This document shows positions 51,285 to 60,228 of a DNA stretch of 64,000 nt, one piece after another (the first letter of the stretch is position 1; each line of letters starts with the position of its first letter). This DNA is from Bradyrhizobium jicamae (GTDB taxonomy: Bacteria; Pseudomonadota; Alphaproteobacteria; Rhizobiales; Xanthobacteraceae). The position numbers and the translations under genes were made by a program. A model generated the notes under the pieces. That model searched no databases, was not told where the DNA came from, and saw nothing but the letters and a program-made list of their open reading frames with translations. The stretch is from the NCBI RefSeq assembly GCF_018130215.1, contig NZ_JAFCKQ010000036.1, positions 16,404 to 80,403 of the forward strand, in the 5' to 3' direction.

Positions 51285-52286
51285 ATGGATGATAAGCGTC
51301 AAGCCATGCAAGACGACGTGATCGATATCCGCCTGCTGGAAGCCTTCGCCGCCGTCATGTCGGCCGGGAGCATCACCGGCGCGGCACGGCTGCTCGGCCG
51401 GTCGCAGCCGGTGGTCACGCGGCAGATCCAGGATCTCGAGACCGACGTCGGCTATCTCTTGTTTTCCCGGAACGGGCCGCGCATCAGCCCGACGCCGAAG
51501 GGCATCCTGTTCTACGCCGAGGTCGAGCGCCTGCTGCTCGGCCTGAAGCATATTCGCGATCGCGCGGCCGCGATCGGCGCGGGCGCATTGCCGGTGCTCA
51601 GCCTCGCCGCGATCCCGGCGCTTGCGGGCGGCATCGTGCCGGTCGCGCTGGCGACGGTGGACCAGGCCCTGTTGCCGCGGCAGGTCCATGTGCAGGCGCT
51701 CTCGGCCGAGAACGTCGTGCAATCGGTGCTGTCGCAATCCGTCGATTTCGGGCTCGCCAGCCTGCCGGTCCAGCATCCGGGCCTCGACGTGCAATGGGTC
51801 TGCGAGGTGCCATGCGTCGCCTGCCTTGCCGCGGACCATCCGCTCGCCAAGCGCAAGGTGATCCGCCTGAAGGATCTCGACGGCCGCAGGCTGCTGACCA
51901 TGGCAAATCCCTACCGGCTGCGCCGCCGCGTCGACGACGCAATCGCGCGTGCCGGCGCGATCCCGGCGGAGGTGATCGACACCAATTCCTCGCTGACGGC
52001 GATCGCGATGGCGAAGCAGTCGCTCGGAATCGCGATCGTCGAGCCGGTGCTGACCTCGAGCCTTGCGATGGAAGGCGTCGTCACCCGCCCGCTCGACGTC
52101 GCGATCCCCTTCCTGTTCGCCGCGGTATCGCCGACCGGGCGCGAGCTGACCCCGACGATAACGGCGATCAACGACGCGCTGCGCGTTGCCGTCACGCTGA
52201 TGCCCGGCGCAAAGCTGCACGGCGGCGAGGCTGCGTTGTCCGAACCTGCCGGCGAGCCCGCGACGTCGGAGAGAGATGGAACATGA
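51285..52286 (+). CDS. LysR-family transcriptional regulator
   Basis: A 333-residue LTTR. HTH: LLEAFAAVMSAGSITGAARL then SQPVVTRQIQDLETDVGYLL. The effector domain begins near residue 90. A start at 51306 (MQDD) is also possible, since no strong ribosome site marks either. The region before it has ATCCAT and ATGGAT arms flanking AT-rich sequence. It overlaps the flavoprotein start as ATGA and diverges from the PLP-CMD-AhpD unit, so it probably controls both. Confidence 0.9.
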   Translation: MDDKRQAMQDDVIDIRLLEAFAAVMSAGSITGAARLLGRSQPVVTRQIQDLETDVGYLLFSRNGPRISPTPKGILFYAEVERLLLGLKHIRDRAAAIGAGALPVLSLAAIPALAGGIVPVALATVDQALLPRQVHVQALSAENVVQSVLSQSVDFGLASLPVQHPGLDVQWVCEVPCVACLAADHPLAKRKVIRLKDLDGRRLLTMANPYRLRRRVDDAIARAGAIPAEVIDTNSSLTAIAMAKQSLGIAIVEPVLTSSLAMEGVVTRPLDVAIPFLFAAVSPTGRELTPTITAINDALRVAVTLMPGAKLHGGEAALSEPAGEPATSERDGT

Positions 52287-53740
52287 ACGTGACCGCGGCC
52301 ACCGCCACCGGATTAGCCGCGCTCGAGGCGCGCCTGAAGCAGGATCTCGCCTGGCTCGAGCAGCCCGCGAAATCCTGGGTGCCGCGCCGCGTGGTCGACG
52401 GCGAGGACGTGGTCGACGTCGTGATCATCGGCGCCGGCATGGCCGGCCTCGTCACCTCGGGCCTGTTGAAGCGCCTCGGCGTCGACAGTCACCTCGTGCT
52501 CGATCGCGCGCCGGCCGGCCGCGAAGGACCGTGGGTCACCTTCGCGCGGATGCGCACGCTGCGGTCGCCGAAAGAGCTGACGGGTCCGGCGATGGGCCTG
52601 CCGGCGCTGACGTTCCGCGCCTTCTACGAGGCGCAGCATGGCGAGGCGGCATGGAAGGCGCTCGACCGCGCGCCGCGTCCGATGTGGATGGAGTATCTGA
52701 TCTGGTACCGCAAGGTGCTCGACCTCCCCGTCCGCAACGAGGTTGCGGTCGATCGCATCCACGCCCGCCCCGACGATCTGCTGGCGCTCGACGTCAGCGA
52801 AGGCGGCCGCGCGCGAAAACTTCTCGCGCGCCATGTCGTGCTGGCGACGGGGCGCGATGGCCTCGGCGGCCCCTATGTCCCGCCGATCGCCGACGGCATC
52901 GACAGGCGCTTCTGGGCGCACTCGGCCGACGACATCGACTTCACGCGCCTGCGCGGCAAGCGTGTCGCCGTGGTCGGCGCCGGCGCCTCGGCGATGGACA
53001 ATGCGGCGACTGCGCTCGAAGCGGGTGCCGGCAGGCTGGACCTCTTCATCCGGCGGGCGGACATCCCGCGCATCAACAAGTTCACCGGGATCGGCAGCCA
53101 GGGGGTCGTGCACGGCTTCGCCGGGCTGCCCGACGAGTGGAAATGGCGCTTCCTCGATCACACGCTGAAGGCGCAGACGCCGCCGCCGCGGCCGAGCGTG
53201 CTGCGCATCTCCTCGCACAGCCATGCGCATTTCCACCTGGCGAGCCCGGTCACGGGTCTTGCCGTCGACAACGACCATCTCGTCGTGACGACACCCAAGG
53301 GCCGTTACGCGACCGACTTCATCATCTTCGGCACCGGCTTCAAGGTCGAATTCGGCCTGCGCCCGGAGCTCGCCGAATTCGCGCCCCACATCCGCCTGTG
53401 GTCCGATCGCTTCAGGACTCCCGACGGGATGGCCAATCCCGAGCTGGAATCCTCGCCCGATCTCGGCGACGGCTTCGAGTTCCTCGAGAAGGTGCCGGGT
53501 GCCTGTCCGGCGCTGGCGCGGCTGCACTGCTTCAACTATCCGGCGACGCTGAGCCACGGCAAGCTCTCGGGCGACATCCCTGCGATCAGCGAGGGCGCCG
53601 ACCGGCTCGCGCGCGGCCTCGTCCGCAAGCTCTTCGTCGAGGATCGCGAACGCCATTTCGAGAACCTCAAGGCATTCGCGACGCCAGAAATCCTCGGCGA
53701 CGAATGGACCGACGCCGACGCCAAACGACCGGCCCGATAG
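52283..53740 (+). CDS. Flavin-containing NAD(P)-dependent monooxygenase-like protein
   Basis: A 485-residue flavoprotein with two Rossmann sites: VVIIGAGMAGLVTSGLLKRL (FAD, about residues 45-65) and KRVAVVGAGASAMDNAATAL (NADPH). It carries a late FGTGFKVEF, like the ATG-type motif of FMOs. A strict FxGxxxHxxxW/Y fingerprint is not obvious; FWAHSADDIDF lies in its place. It probably oxidises a heteroatom (N or S) of the pathway substrate. Translation is coupled to LysR by overlap; an MFS gene follows 34 bases later. Confidence 0.85.
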   Translation: MNVTAATATGLAALEARLKQDLAWLEQPAKSWVPRRVVDGEDVVDVVIIGAGMAGLVTSGLLKRLGVDSHLVLDRAPAGREGPWVTFARMRTLRSPKELTGPAMGLPALTFRAFYEAQHGEAAWKALDRAPRPMWMEYLIWYRKVLDLPVRNEVAVDRIHARPDDLLALDVSEGGRARKLLARHVVLATGRDGLGGPYVPPIADGIDRRFWAHSADDIDFTRLRGKRVAVVGAGASAMDNAATALEAGAGRLDLFIRRADIPRINKFTGIGSQGVVHGFAGLPDEWKWRFLDHTLKAQTPPPRPSVLRISSHSHAHFHLASPVTGLAVDNDHLVVTTPKGRYATDFIIFGTGFKVEFGLRPELAEFAPHIRLWSDRFRTPDGMANPELESSPDLGDGFEFLEKVPGACPALARLHCFNYPATLSHGKLSGDIPAISEGADRLARGLVRKLFVEDRERHFENLKAFATPEILGDEWTDADAKRPAR

Positions 53741-53774
53741 AGACCGGCACCAACAACGAACGGGGGCAGCGCAG

Positions 53775-55049
53775 ATGCAGACGACCAACCGGAGTGCCAT
53801 CGTGGCGGCGATCGCCGGCAATGCGATGGAATGGTACGACTTCACGATCTTTGCGCTGATGACCCCGGTCATCAAGAGCCTGTTCTTCCCGATCGATCCC
53901 AACATCGCCGGCAGCGAGATCAATGCGCTGCTGTTGACCACCGCGCTGTTCGGCGCCGGCTTCGTGATGCGGCCGATCGGCGGCCTCGTGCTCGGCTATT
54001 ACGGCGACCGCAGGGGACGGAAGGCCGCGATGACGCTCGGCATGGGGCTGATGGCGCTGGCGGTCGCGATGCTGTCGCTGACGCCGACCTATGCCACCGT
54101 CGGCGCCGCGGCGCCGCTCATCGTGCTGGTCGCGCGGCTGCTGCAGGGCTTCTCGGTCGGCGGCGAGTTCGGCACTTCGACCGCGTATCTGATCGAGGCG
54201 GCGCCGCCCGGCCGCACCGGATATTACGGGTCCTGGCAAATCACCGGGCAATTGATGGCCAACGCGCTCGGCGCCACGCTCGGTGCCGGCCTGACCTTGA
54301 CGTTCACGCCCGAGCAGCTCACCGCCGGCGCATGGCGGATTCCCTTCCTGGTCGGCCTCGCCATCATCCCGATCCTGCTCGTCATGCGCGCCAGGCTGGT
54401 CGAGCCGGACGCGCTGCGCAAGGACAAGGCGGCGGCGCCGACCACGAAATTCACCGACGATCTGAGGCGTCCGGGCCGCAACTATCTGATCGGCATGGGC
54501 ATGGTGGTCGCAAGCGCGGTCTCGTTCTACGTCACCTTCGGCTACACCGTGACCTACGCCAAGGAGGTGCTGAAGCTGCCGCTGATGCAGAGCTTCCTGG
54601 TGCAGATGATCGCGGCACTGGTGATGGTGATCGTGGTGCCGATCGCCGGCGCGATCTCCGACCGCTATCCGCGCAAGCCGCTGCTGCTGGTGTCGCTGAT
54701 CGGTTATTTCGTCTCGCTCTATCCGTTGTACAGCTGGGTGATCGCCGAACCCTCGATCATGAAGCTCCTGGTCTGCCAGGTCGTGATCGCGTTCTTCGGC
54801 GCCTTCTTCCTCGGCGTCTACTGCACGACGCTGGTCGAGCTGTTCCCGGTCCGGATCCGCTCGACCTCGCTGTCGATCGTCAACAATGTCGCGGTGCTGA
54901 TATCAGGCGGCTTCGCCCAGTTCTTCGTGACCTGGCTGATCGCGCTGACGGCCTCGCCGCTGGCGCCGATCTTCTACGTCATGATCGGCGTCGGCCTCGG
55001 GCTGATCTCCGTCATCGCGATGCGGCCAGCGGACATGAAGCCGCGATAG
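53775..55049 (+). CDS. MFS transporter, metabolite:H+ symporter type
   Basis: A 424-residue permease with twelve hydrophobic segments. GNAMEWYDFTIFALMTPVIK in helix 1 and GYYGDRRGRKAAM in loop 2-3 mark the MHS group (citrate, shikimate, proline-betaine and similar carriers); LQGFSVGGEFGTSTAYLIEA is also characteristic. It probably imports the compound processed by the flavoprotein and the divergent PLP cluster. Last gene of LysR-flavoprotein-MFS; a hairpin follows. Confidence 0.9.
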   Translation: MQTTNRSAIVAAIAGNAMEWYDFTIFALMTPVIKSLFFPIDPNIAGSEINALLLTTALFGAGFVMRPIGGLVLGYYGDRRGRKAAMTLGMGLMALAVAMLSLTPTYATVGAAAPLIVLVARLLQGFSVGGEFGTSTAYLIEAAPPGRTGYYGSWQITGQLMANALGATLGAGLTLTFTPEQLTAGAWRIPFLVGLAIIPILLVMRARLVEPDALRKDKAAAPTTKFTDDLRRPGRNYLIGMGMVVASAVSFYVTFGYTVTYAKEVLKLPLMQSFLVQMIAALVMVIVVPIAGAISDRYPRKPLLLVSLIGYFVSLYPLYSWVIAEPSIMKLLVCQVVIAFFGAFFLGVYCTTLVELFPVRIRSTSLSIVNNVAVLISGGFAQFFVTWLIALTASPLAPIFYVMIGVGLGLISVIAMRPADMKPR

Positions 55050-55057
55050 TGCCAATC

Positions 55058-55083
55058 CCGGCTGCGGCGTCCGCCGCAGCCGG
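55058..55083. terminator. Hairpin between convergent genes (probable bidirectional terminator)
   Basis: CCGGCTGCGGC (55058-55068) pairs perfectly with GCCGCAGCCGG (55073-55083) around GTCC. It lies 9 bases after the MFS stop and 24 before the serine hydrolase stop. No strong U-tract is present, so termination efficiency is uncertain. Confidence 0.55.
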
Positions 55084-55106
55084 TGTCATCTCAGCCTATT
55101 CGCGCC

Positions 55107-56300
55107 CTAACCCGCCTTGCGCAGCCTGAGAGCGTCGTAGAAGGCCGTTTCGAAATTGATATAGCCGATGAACGATGTCGGGTCGCCGAACGGCAGGATC
55201 TGGCTGGCCCAGTATCCGCCGAAGCCGTTCCGGCGGTCGATCCAGTAGAACAGGTTGGCCAGTCCCGCCCAGCCCAGCGCGCCGGCGGGGCGGCCGGTCG
55301 GGGCTTGCTCGTCATTGATCATGAAGCTCAGCGCCCAGGATTTCGACTGGCCGGGGAAGAACTCGGCGTCGTTGGCGAGCGAGGTGATCACGCCGGTGAT
55401 GGCCGTGACCTTGTTGTTGCCGAGATGGTTCTGCTCCGCCATCCGCACGGTCTCCGCCTTCAGGACGCGACCGTTCTCGCCGGCGCCGTCATTCAGCCAC
55501 ATGCGGATGAAGCGCATGTAGTCGCCGATGGTGCCGTAGAGTCCGTGGCCGCCCATGTGGATCTCGGGATTTGCCGGCAGCTCGAAATCCATCGGCGTGA
55601 GGGAGCCGTCGGCGTTGCGGGCATGGATCCCGGCGAGTTTGCGACGCATCGCGTCGGTGAGCTCGAAGGTCGTGTCCTCGATGCCGAGCGGCTCGAAAAT
55701 GCGCGTCCTGAAGACCTCGCCGAGCCGGCGGCCGGTGATCGCCTCGACGATCTGGCCGCACCAATCCATGTTGGTGCCATACTCCCAGCGCTCGCCCGGA
55801 TCGAACAGCAGCGGGGTCATCAGCGACGCCCTGGACGCGGTGATGACGCTCGGCTGCCCCTTCTCCTGCGCGAGCCGGTTGTAGGTGTGATTGATGAAGT
55901 CGTAGCCGAGGCCTGCGGAGTGGACCATCAGCATGCGCGTGGTGATGTCACGCTTCGGCGCTCGTAGCACCGGCTCGCCCCTGTCGTCAAAGCCCTCGAT
56001 GACCTGCAGCTTGCCGATGTCGGGCGCGTAGGTCCTGGCCGGCGCGTCGAGATCGAGCTTGCCTTCCTCGACGAGTTGCAGGACCGCCGTCCCGGTGATC
56101 GCCTTGGTTGTCGAGAAGATGGCGAACACGCTGTCCGTCGTCATGTCGGCGGCCTGGTCGAGGCGACGCTTGCCGGCGGCGCCTTCATAGATGTTGCGAT
56201 GACGATCGGTCACCATCGCCACGACCCCGGGAACGCGCGGATTGGACGTCACGACGCCGTCGAGAATCGCATCTGCTGTCGCACTGAAGTTCGCGCTCAT
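55107..56300 (-). CDS. Serine hydrolase, beta-lactamase/esterase EstB-like
   Basis: A 397-residue class C beta-lactamase-fold hydrolase. The SxxK nucleophile is in FAIFSTTKAITG (about residue 75); the YxN-type Tyr is in WEYGTNMDW; GGHGLYGT may serve as the third motif. No signal peptide, so a cytoplasmic carboxylesterase is more likely than a beta-lactamase. The start at 56300 follows AGGAGGAG. It follows the Baeyer-Villiger monooxygenase by 92 bases on the same strand and would suit hydrolysis of the ester that enzyme makes. Confidence 0.87.
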   Translation of the reverse strand: MSANFSATADAILDGVVTSNPRVPGVVAMVTDRHRNIYEGAAGKRRLDQAADMTTDSVFAIFSTTKAITGTAVLQLVEEGKLDLDAPARTYAPDIGKLQVIEGFDDRGEPVLRAPKRDITTRMLMVHSAGLGYDFINHTYNRLAQEKGQPSVITASRASLMTPLLFDPGERWEYGTNMDWCGQIVEAITGRRLGEVFRTRIFEPLGIEDTTFELTDAMRRKLAGIHARNADGSLTPMDFELPANPEIHMGGHGLYGTIGDYMRFIRMWLNDGAGENGRVLKAETVRMAEQNHLGNNKVTAITGVITSLANDAEFFPGQSKSWALSFMINDEQAPTGRPAGALGWAGLANLFYWIDRRNGFGGYWASQILPFGDPTSFIGYINFETAFYDALRLRKAG

Positions 56301-56392
56301 TGTGCTCCTCCTGTATTTGTTTGTGATGTGGTCGACCGTGAGTGGGGGCCGCTGATCTCCGAAGACGCGCGGCGCCGGATCACGATCGGGTC

Positions 56393-58033
56393 CTATTGCA
56401 TGGCAAAGCCGTGATAGCCGCTTGCGGCGACCTCGTCGCATTTCTGGCGGTAGGTGCCGACGCCGCCGCAATACGACAGCACGCGGCGCGGCTTGCCTGC
56501 GACATTCGAGCCCAGATACCAGGAGTTGGTCTTCGCGATCAGCGTTGCGTTTGCCGTTTCATCGTGATGCGCCACCCACTGATCTTCGGTGTCCCGGCTG
56601 GGCTCGATGACGTTCAGGCTCTTGCCGCGCATATATTTGATGCAATCGGTGATCCACTCGACCTGCTGCTGCAGGCAGGTGGTCATGTTGCAGAGCGCCG
56701 CCGAGGGGGCGAGCGGCACGGCGGTCGTGAACAGGTTCGGGTAGCCGTGGACCTGCAGGCCCATCGTGGTACGGATGTCCCTGCCCCAGTCTTCCTTGAG
56801 CGAGCGTCCATCGCGGCCGCGGATATCGATCCGCGTCAGCGCGCCGGTGCCGGCGTCAAACCCCGTCGCCAGGATGATGACGTCGAGATCGTACACGGTG
56901 CCATCGGTAGTCTGGATGCCTTCAGGCGTGATGCCCGCGATTGGATTGTTCTTGACGCTGATGATCTCGGCATTGGGCCGGTGGAAGGCCTCGAGGAAAT
57001 TCTGTTCCAGTGGCACGCGGTGCGTGCCAAAGCCGTAATCGGACGGGATCAGCTGTTCGCAGAGCTTCGGATCCCTGATCCGCTCGCGCATCTTCGTGCG
57101 CACGAATTCGGATATCTCGGCGTTGACGGCTTCGTCGAAGAACAATTCGGCGAAGGATGAAACCCACAATTTCAGCGAGCCGTCGTTCCAGCAGTCCTCG
57201 ATCACCTGGCGGCGCTGCTGAGGGGTCAGGTCGGCCCAGGCGTGCTCGAAGTCGAACTCGAATCCGGTAAACGTCTTCGGCAGCCGTTCGGTGAGGTATT
57301 TGAATTTCGACTTGTAGGCTTCGGCATCCGACGCATCCCATTTCGGGTTCTTCATCGGAATGATGTATTGCGGGGTGCGGATGAACACCTTGAGACGACC
57401 GACCTCGCCGGCGATCGACTGGATCACCTGGATTCCGGTCGCGCCATTGCCGACCACGCCGACACGCTTGCCGGCAAGTTCGACCGGCCCCTTGGGCCAG
57501 CGCGCGGTGTGGAACAGCTGGCCCTTGAACGTCTCCTGTCCCGGGAAGGACACGTGCGGGGCCGACAGCATGCCGCAGCAAGTGATCAGGAACTGGGTAT
57601 CGATCACGTCGCCTTTGTCCGTCGTCACCAGCCAGCGTTGCCTCGCCTCGTCGAAATGCGCGCTCTTGACGGTTGTGCCGAACTGGATCTCCTTCCTGAG
57701 ATCAAGACGGTCGGCGACGTAGTTCAGCCAGCGCTCGATCTCCGGCTGCCCCGGGAATCTCTCGCTCCAGCTCCAGCCTTTGTAGAGTTCCTCGGAAAAC
57801 AGATACTGATAGGTATGGCCTTCGGAATCGAAGCGCGCGCCTGGATAGCGGTTCCAGTACCAGGTGCCGCCGACGCCGGAGCCGGCATCGATCGCCCTGA
57901 CGTTCATGCCCTGCTCGCGCAGGCGGAACAGTTGATAGAGGCCCGCGACGCCGGCACCGATCACCACGGCGTCGAATTTCGATGTCGCATGTGCGCCATT
58001 GCTTCCATTGGACCCGGTTGCGGTCACGGTCAT
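56393..58033 (-). CDS. Baeyer-Villiger-type flavin monooxygenase
   Basis: A 546-residue FAD/NADPH monooxygenase. FAD motif: VVIGAGVAGLYQLF (about residue 24). The BVMO fingerprint FxGxxxHxxxWP is exact in FKGQLFHTARWP, with the NADPH motif GVVGNGATGIQV after it. GTWYWNRYPGARFD is also typical of this class. It inserts oxygen next to a ketone to give an ester or lactone. ATG at 58033 follows AGGAGG; a longer frame lacks support. Operon with the esterase, divergent from an AraC regulator. Confidence 0.92.
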   Translation of the reverse strand: MTVTATGSNGSNGAHATSKFDAVVIGAGVAGLYQLFRLREQGMNVRAIDAGSGVGGTWYWNRYPGARFDSEGHTYQYLFSEELYKGWSWSERFPGQPEIERWLNYVADRLDLRKEIQFGTTVKSAHFDEARQRWLVTTDKGDVIDTQFLITCCGMLSAPHVSFPGQETFKGQLFHTARWPKGPVELAGKRVGVVGNGATGIQVIQSIAGEVGRLKVFIRTPQYIIPMKNPKWDASDAEAYKSKFKYLTERLPKTFTGFEFDFEHAWADLTPQQRRQVIEDCWNDGSLKLWVSSFAELFFDEAVNAEISEFVRTKMRERIRDPKLCEQLIPSDYGFGTHRVPLEQNFLEAFHRPNAEIISVKNNPIAGITPEGIQTTDGTVYDLDVIILATGFDAGTGALTRIDIRGRDGRSLKEDWGRDIRTTMGLQVHGYPNLFTTAVPLAPSAALCNMTTCLQQQVEWITDCIKYMRGKSLNVIEPSRDTEDQWVAHHDETANATLIAKTNSWYLGSNVAGKPRRVLSYCGGVGTYRQKCDEVAASGYHGFAMQ

Positions 58034-58196
58034 CGTTTCCTCCTGTGCGTGGTCTCGCGCACATCCGCTGTGAGGCCGGATGGTGGTGCGCTGCGCCAAT
58101 TTGAGCCCGGCGGCCTGGACCGGTTGCCGGACGCGGAGGAAGCTATTGGCCCTGCGGCCTCCCGGACTTGGATGAAATCGACAATCTCTGGAACGC

Positions 58197-58225
58197 GGCC
58201 GTTCAATCGCCATCATCGGCCGTTG
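58197..58225. promoter_or_regulatory. Putative AraC operator: direct repeat at 21-base spacing
   Basis: CGGCCGTT occurs at 58197-58204 and 58218-58225, 21 bases (two DNA turns) apart. It lies in the intergenic region between the monooxygenase and the AraC gene. AraC/XylS proteins typically bind such tandem half-sites. The assignment is by spacing and position only. Confidence 0.45.
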
Positions 58226-58330
58226 GTCTGCTTGGCAAAGCGCGAAAGCGGCCTATTCTGGGCTCTGCCGGCCGGCCAATGAAAACAAGCAGTCAACCGC
58301 GTCACTGATTCAAGGGAGGAGGCTCGCGCG

Positions 58331-59233
58331 ATGGGCCAGTTGATCACGGTCGAGGAATTGCCGCGCTACGCTCCCGGCGAGTTGAGGCTGGATAGTTCGT
58401 CGGTCGGGCGGAGCGATTTCCGCCTGCGGATCTTCCGCTATGGGCCATCCGATATCTGGGTTCCCCCATCGGACAACTTCCTTGTCGTCGTCTATCGCGA
58501 CGGCACCACGTCGATGAGCCGTCGCGTGACCGGCCAATGGAAGCAGGATCAGGTCGGCCGTGGCGTCACGACGCTCCTGACCCGCGCCGAACCCTCCAAC
58601 TGGCACTGGAAGAACGACATCGAGGTCACTCATTTCTACATCGCGCCGGCCCTGATGACGAAGACGGCCAGCGAGGCGTTCGATCGCGATGCCGAGGCCA
58701 TCGAGCTGCACGATCTGCTCAAGGCCGAAGATCCGATCCTGACCTGGATCAACGACCAGATGGTTCAGGAAATCGCCGCGGGCGCTCCGGGCGGTCGGCT
58801 TTGCTACGACGCGCTGGCGCTGCAGGCGAGCGTGCACATCCTGCGGAAATACGCCGCGGTCGAGTTCAAGATGCCCTGCGCCCAGGGGCGATTCCGCCCG
58901 GCGCATGCCCGGATGATCGAGGACTATATTGAACAGAACATTTTCAGGAACATCACACTGGAGGAGCTGGCGAACATCTGTCACTGCTCACCAGTGCAGT
59001 TCGCGCGCAAGTTCCGCGTGCACTACGGCATGCGGCCGCATGCCTATGTCTTGCGGCGCAAGGTGGAGCATGCGTGCCAGCACCTGCGCAAGGACCGCGT
59101 GGCGCTGAAGGAGATCGCACTGCTTGCCGGCTTCGCCGACCAGAGCCATCTCAACCGCGTCTTCCGACTGCACATGAACGTGACGCCGGCGGAATATCGC
59201 CGGCAAATGTGCGGAACGACGATCGACACCTGA
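58331..59233 (+). CDS. AraC-family transcriptional regulator
   Basis: A 300-residue regulator. The C-terminal double HTH (about residues 195-295) has ITLEELANICHCSPVQFARK and LKEIALLAGFADQSHLNRVF, then PAEYRRQ. The N-terminal 180 residues form the sensing domain, with DIWVPPSDNFLVVVYRDGT. ATG at 58331 follows GGGAGGAGG. It most likely activates the divergent monooxygenase-esterase operon in response to its ketone substrate. Confidence 0.9.
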   Translation: MGQLITVEELPRYAPGELRLDSSSVGRSDFRLRIFRYGPSDIWVPPSDNFLVVVYRDGTTSMSRRVTGQWKQDQVGRGVTTLLTRAEPSNWHWKNDIEVTHFYIAPALMTKTASEAFDRDAEAIELHDLLKAEDPILTWINDQMVQEIAAGAPGGRLCYDALALQASVHILRKYAAVEFKMPCAQGRFRPAHARMIEDYIEQNIFRNITLEELANICHCSPVQFARKFRVHYGMRPHAYVLRRKVEHACQHLRKDRVALKEIALLAGFADQSHLNRVFRLHMNVTPAEYRRQMCGTTIDT

Positions 59234-59262
59234 GACCGGTCTTACGCGGCCGGTGAGGCCTT

Positions 59263-60012
59263 CTAGACCCGCTTCAGCAGAAAGAGCTGGGTGACGTAGG
59301 GAAACACCACTTCATCGGCGTCCCCGAGTCCGGCGTCGCGCAGGATGTCGTCCGACTGCTCCCGAAGCGCCGCCTTCTCCGCCTCGGGAAGATTGGCGAC
59401 ATAGCTCGTCGATGCGATGCGCTCGAAAACATCCTGTCGGCGCATCCGATGCGGATGGTCCTGCACGATTTCCTTCTCGAGCACGAAGCGTGGATCCTGC
59501 AAGATCCAGCGCCAGCGCCCCGACCGTTGCCGCGGAGTGTCTCCTGCATATCTTTCGATCATGCGGGACAGCGCGTCGACCCATGGCGCACGGTCATCCC
59601 TGTTGTTCCAGACCAGCGCCAGCGTTCCTCCGGGATGCAGGAGCCGCGCGATCTCGGCGACGGACGCCTCGTTGTCGAACCAATGGAACGCCTGGGCGCA
59701 AGTGACGAGATCGACGCTGCCGGTTTCAAGATTGATCGCATCGGCGCGCGTGTTGACGACCTCGACCCGCGCTTCGTTCGCGAGCCTGGCCGACATTTCG
59801 GCGACTGGCTCGACCGCGACCAGGCGGGTGTTCGCGGACATGTGCGCGAGCAGGAGGCGGGTGAATTTGCCGGTTCCGGCACCGAGATCGACAATGCAAC
59901 GCGCGGCCCCAAGCGGCAGCGCGGCGACGATCTCAGCCGGATAGCTCGGTCGACCGGCCTCGTAAGCATCAGCCGCGACGCGATAATTCAGGGCCGTGGG
60001 GTTCATTGTCAT
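59263..60012 (-). CDS. Class I SAM-dependent methyltransferase
   Basis: A 249-residue methyltransferase. SAM motif I is CIVDLGAGTGKFTRLLL (about residues 40-56), the acidic loop is LVAVEPVAEM, motif II is VDLVTCAQAFHWF, then LHPGGTLALVWNN. The AQAFHWF block is typical of UbiE/Coq5-like and small-molecule methyltransferases. The start at 60012 (or the ATG two codons later) follows GGAGGAG. Substrate unknown; single gene. Confidence 0.88.
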   Translation of the reverse strand: MTMNPTALNYRVAADAYEAGRPSYPAEIVAALPLGAARCIVDLGAGTGKFTRLLLAHMSANTRLVAVEPVAEMSARLANEARVEVVNTRADAINLETGSVDLVTCAQAFHWFDNEASVAEIARLLHPGGTLALVWNNRDDRAPWVDALSRMIERYAGDTPRQRSGRWRWILQDPRFVLEKEIVQDHPHRMRRQDVFERIASTSYVANLPEAEKAALREQSDDILRDAGLGDADEVVFPYVTQLFLLKRV

Positions 60013-60228
60013 GCCGTGCTCCTCCGCCTGCCCGAAACGCCGGGTGTTATAGAGCAGCGCAAGCGCAGGACGGGAAGAGCGTGCCTGCTCAAGATTGGCT
60101 GAACCTTCATCATTTTTCCGTCAAGCCATGCTCCCGGCAGGTGGCGCGCACGTCCCTCGCGCCGGTTGGCAAATCCGGCCAAAGCCGCTAAACGTCCGCC
60201 CCCTTCACATCACGATCAGAGCAAGGAC

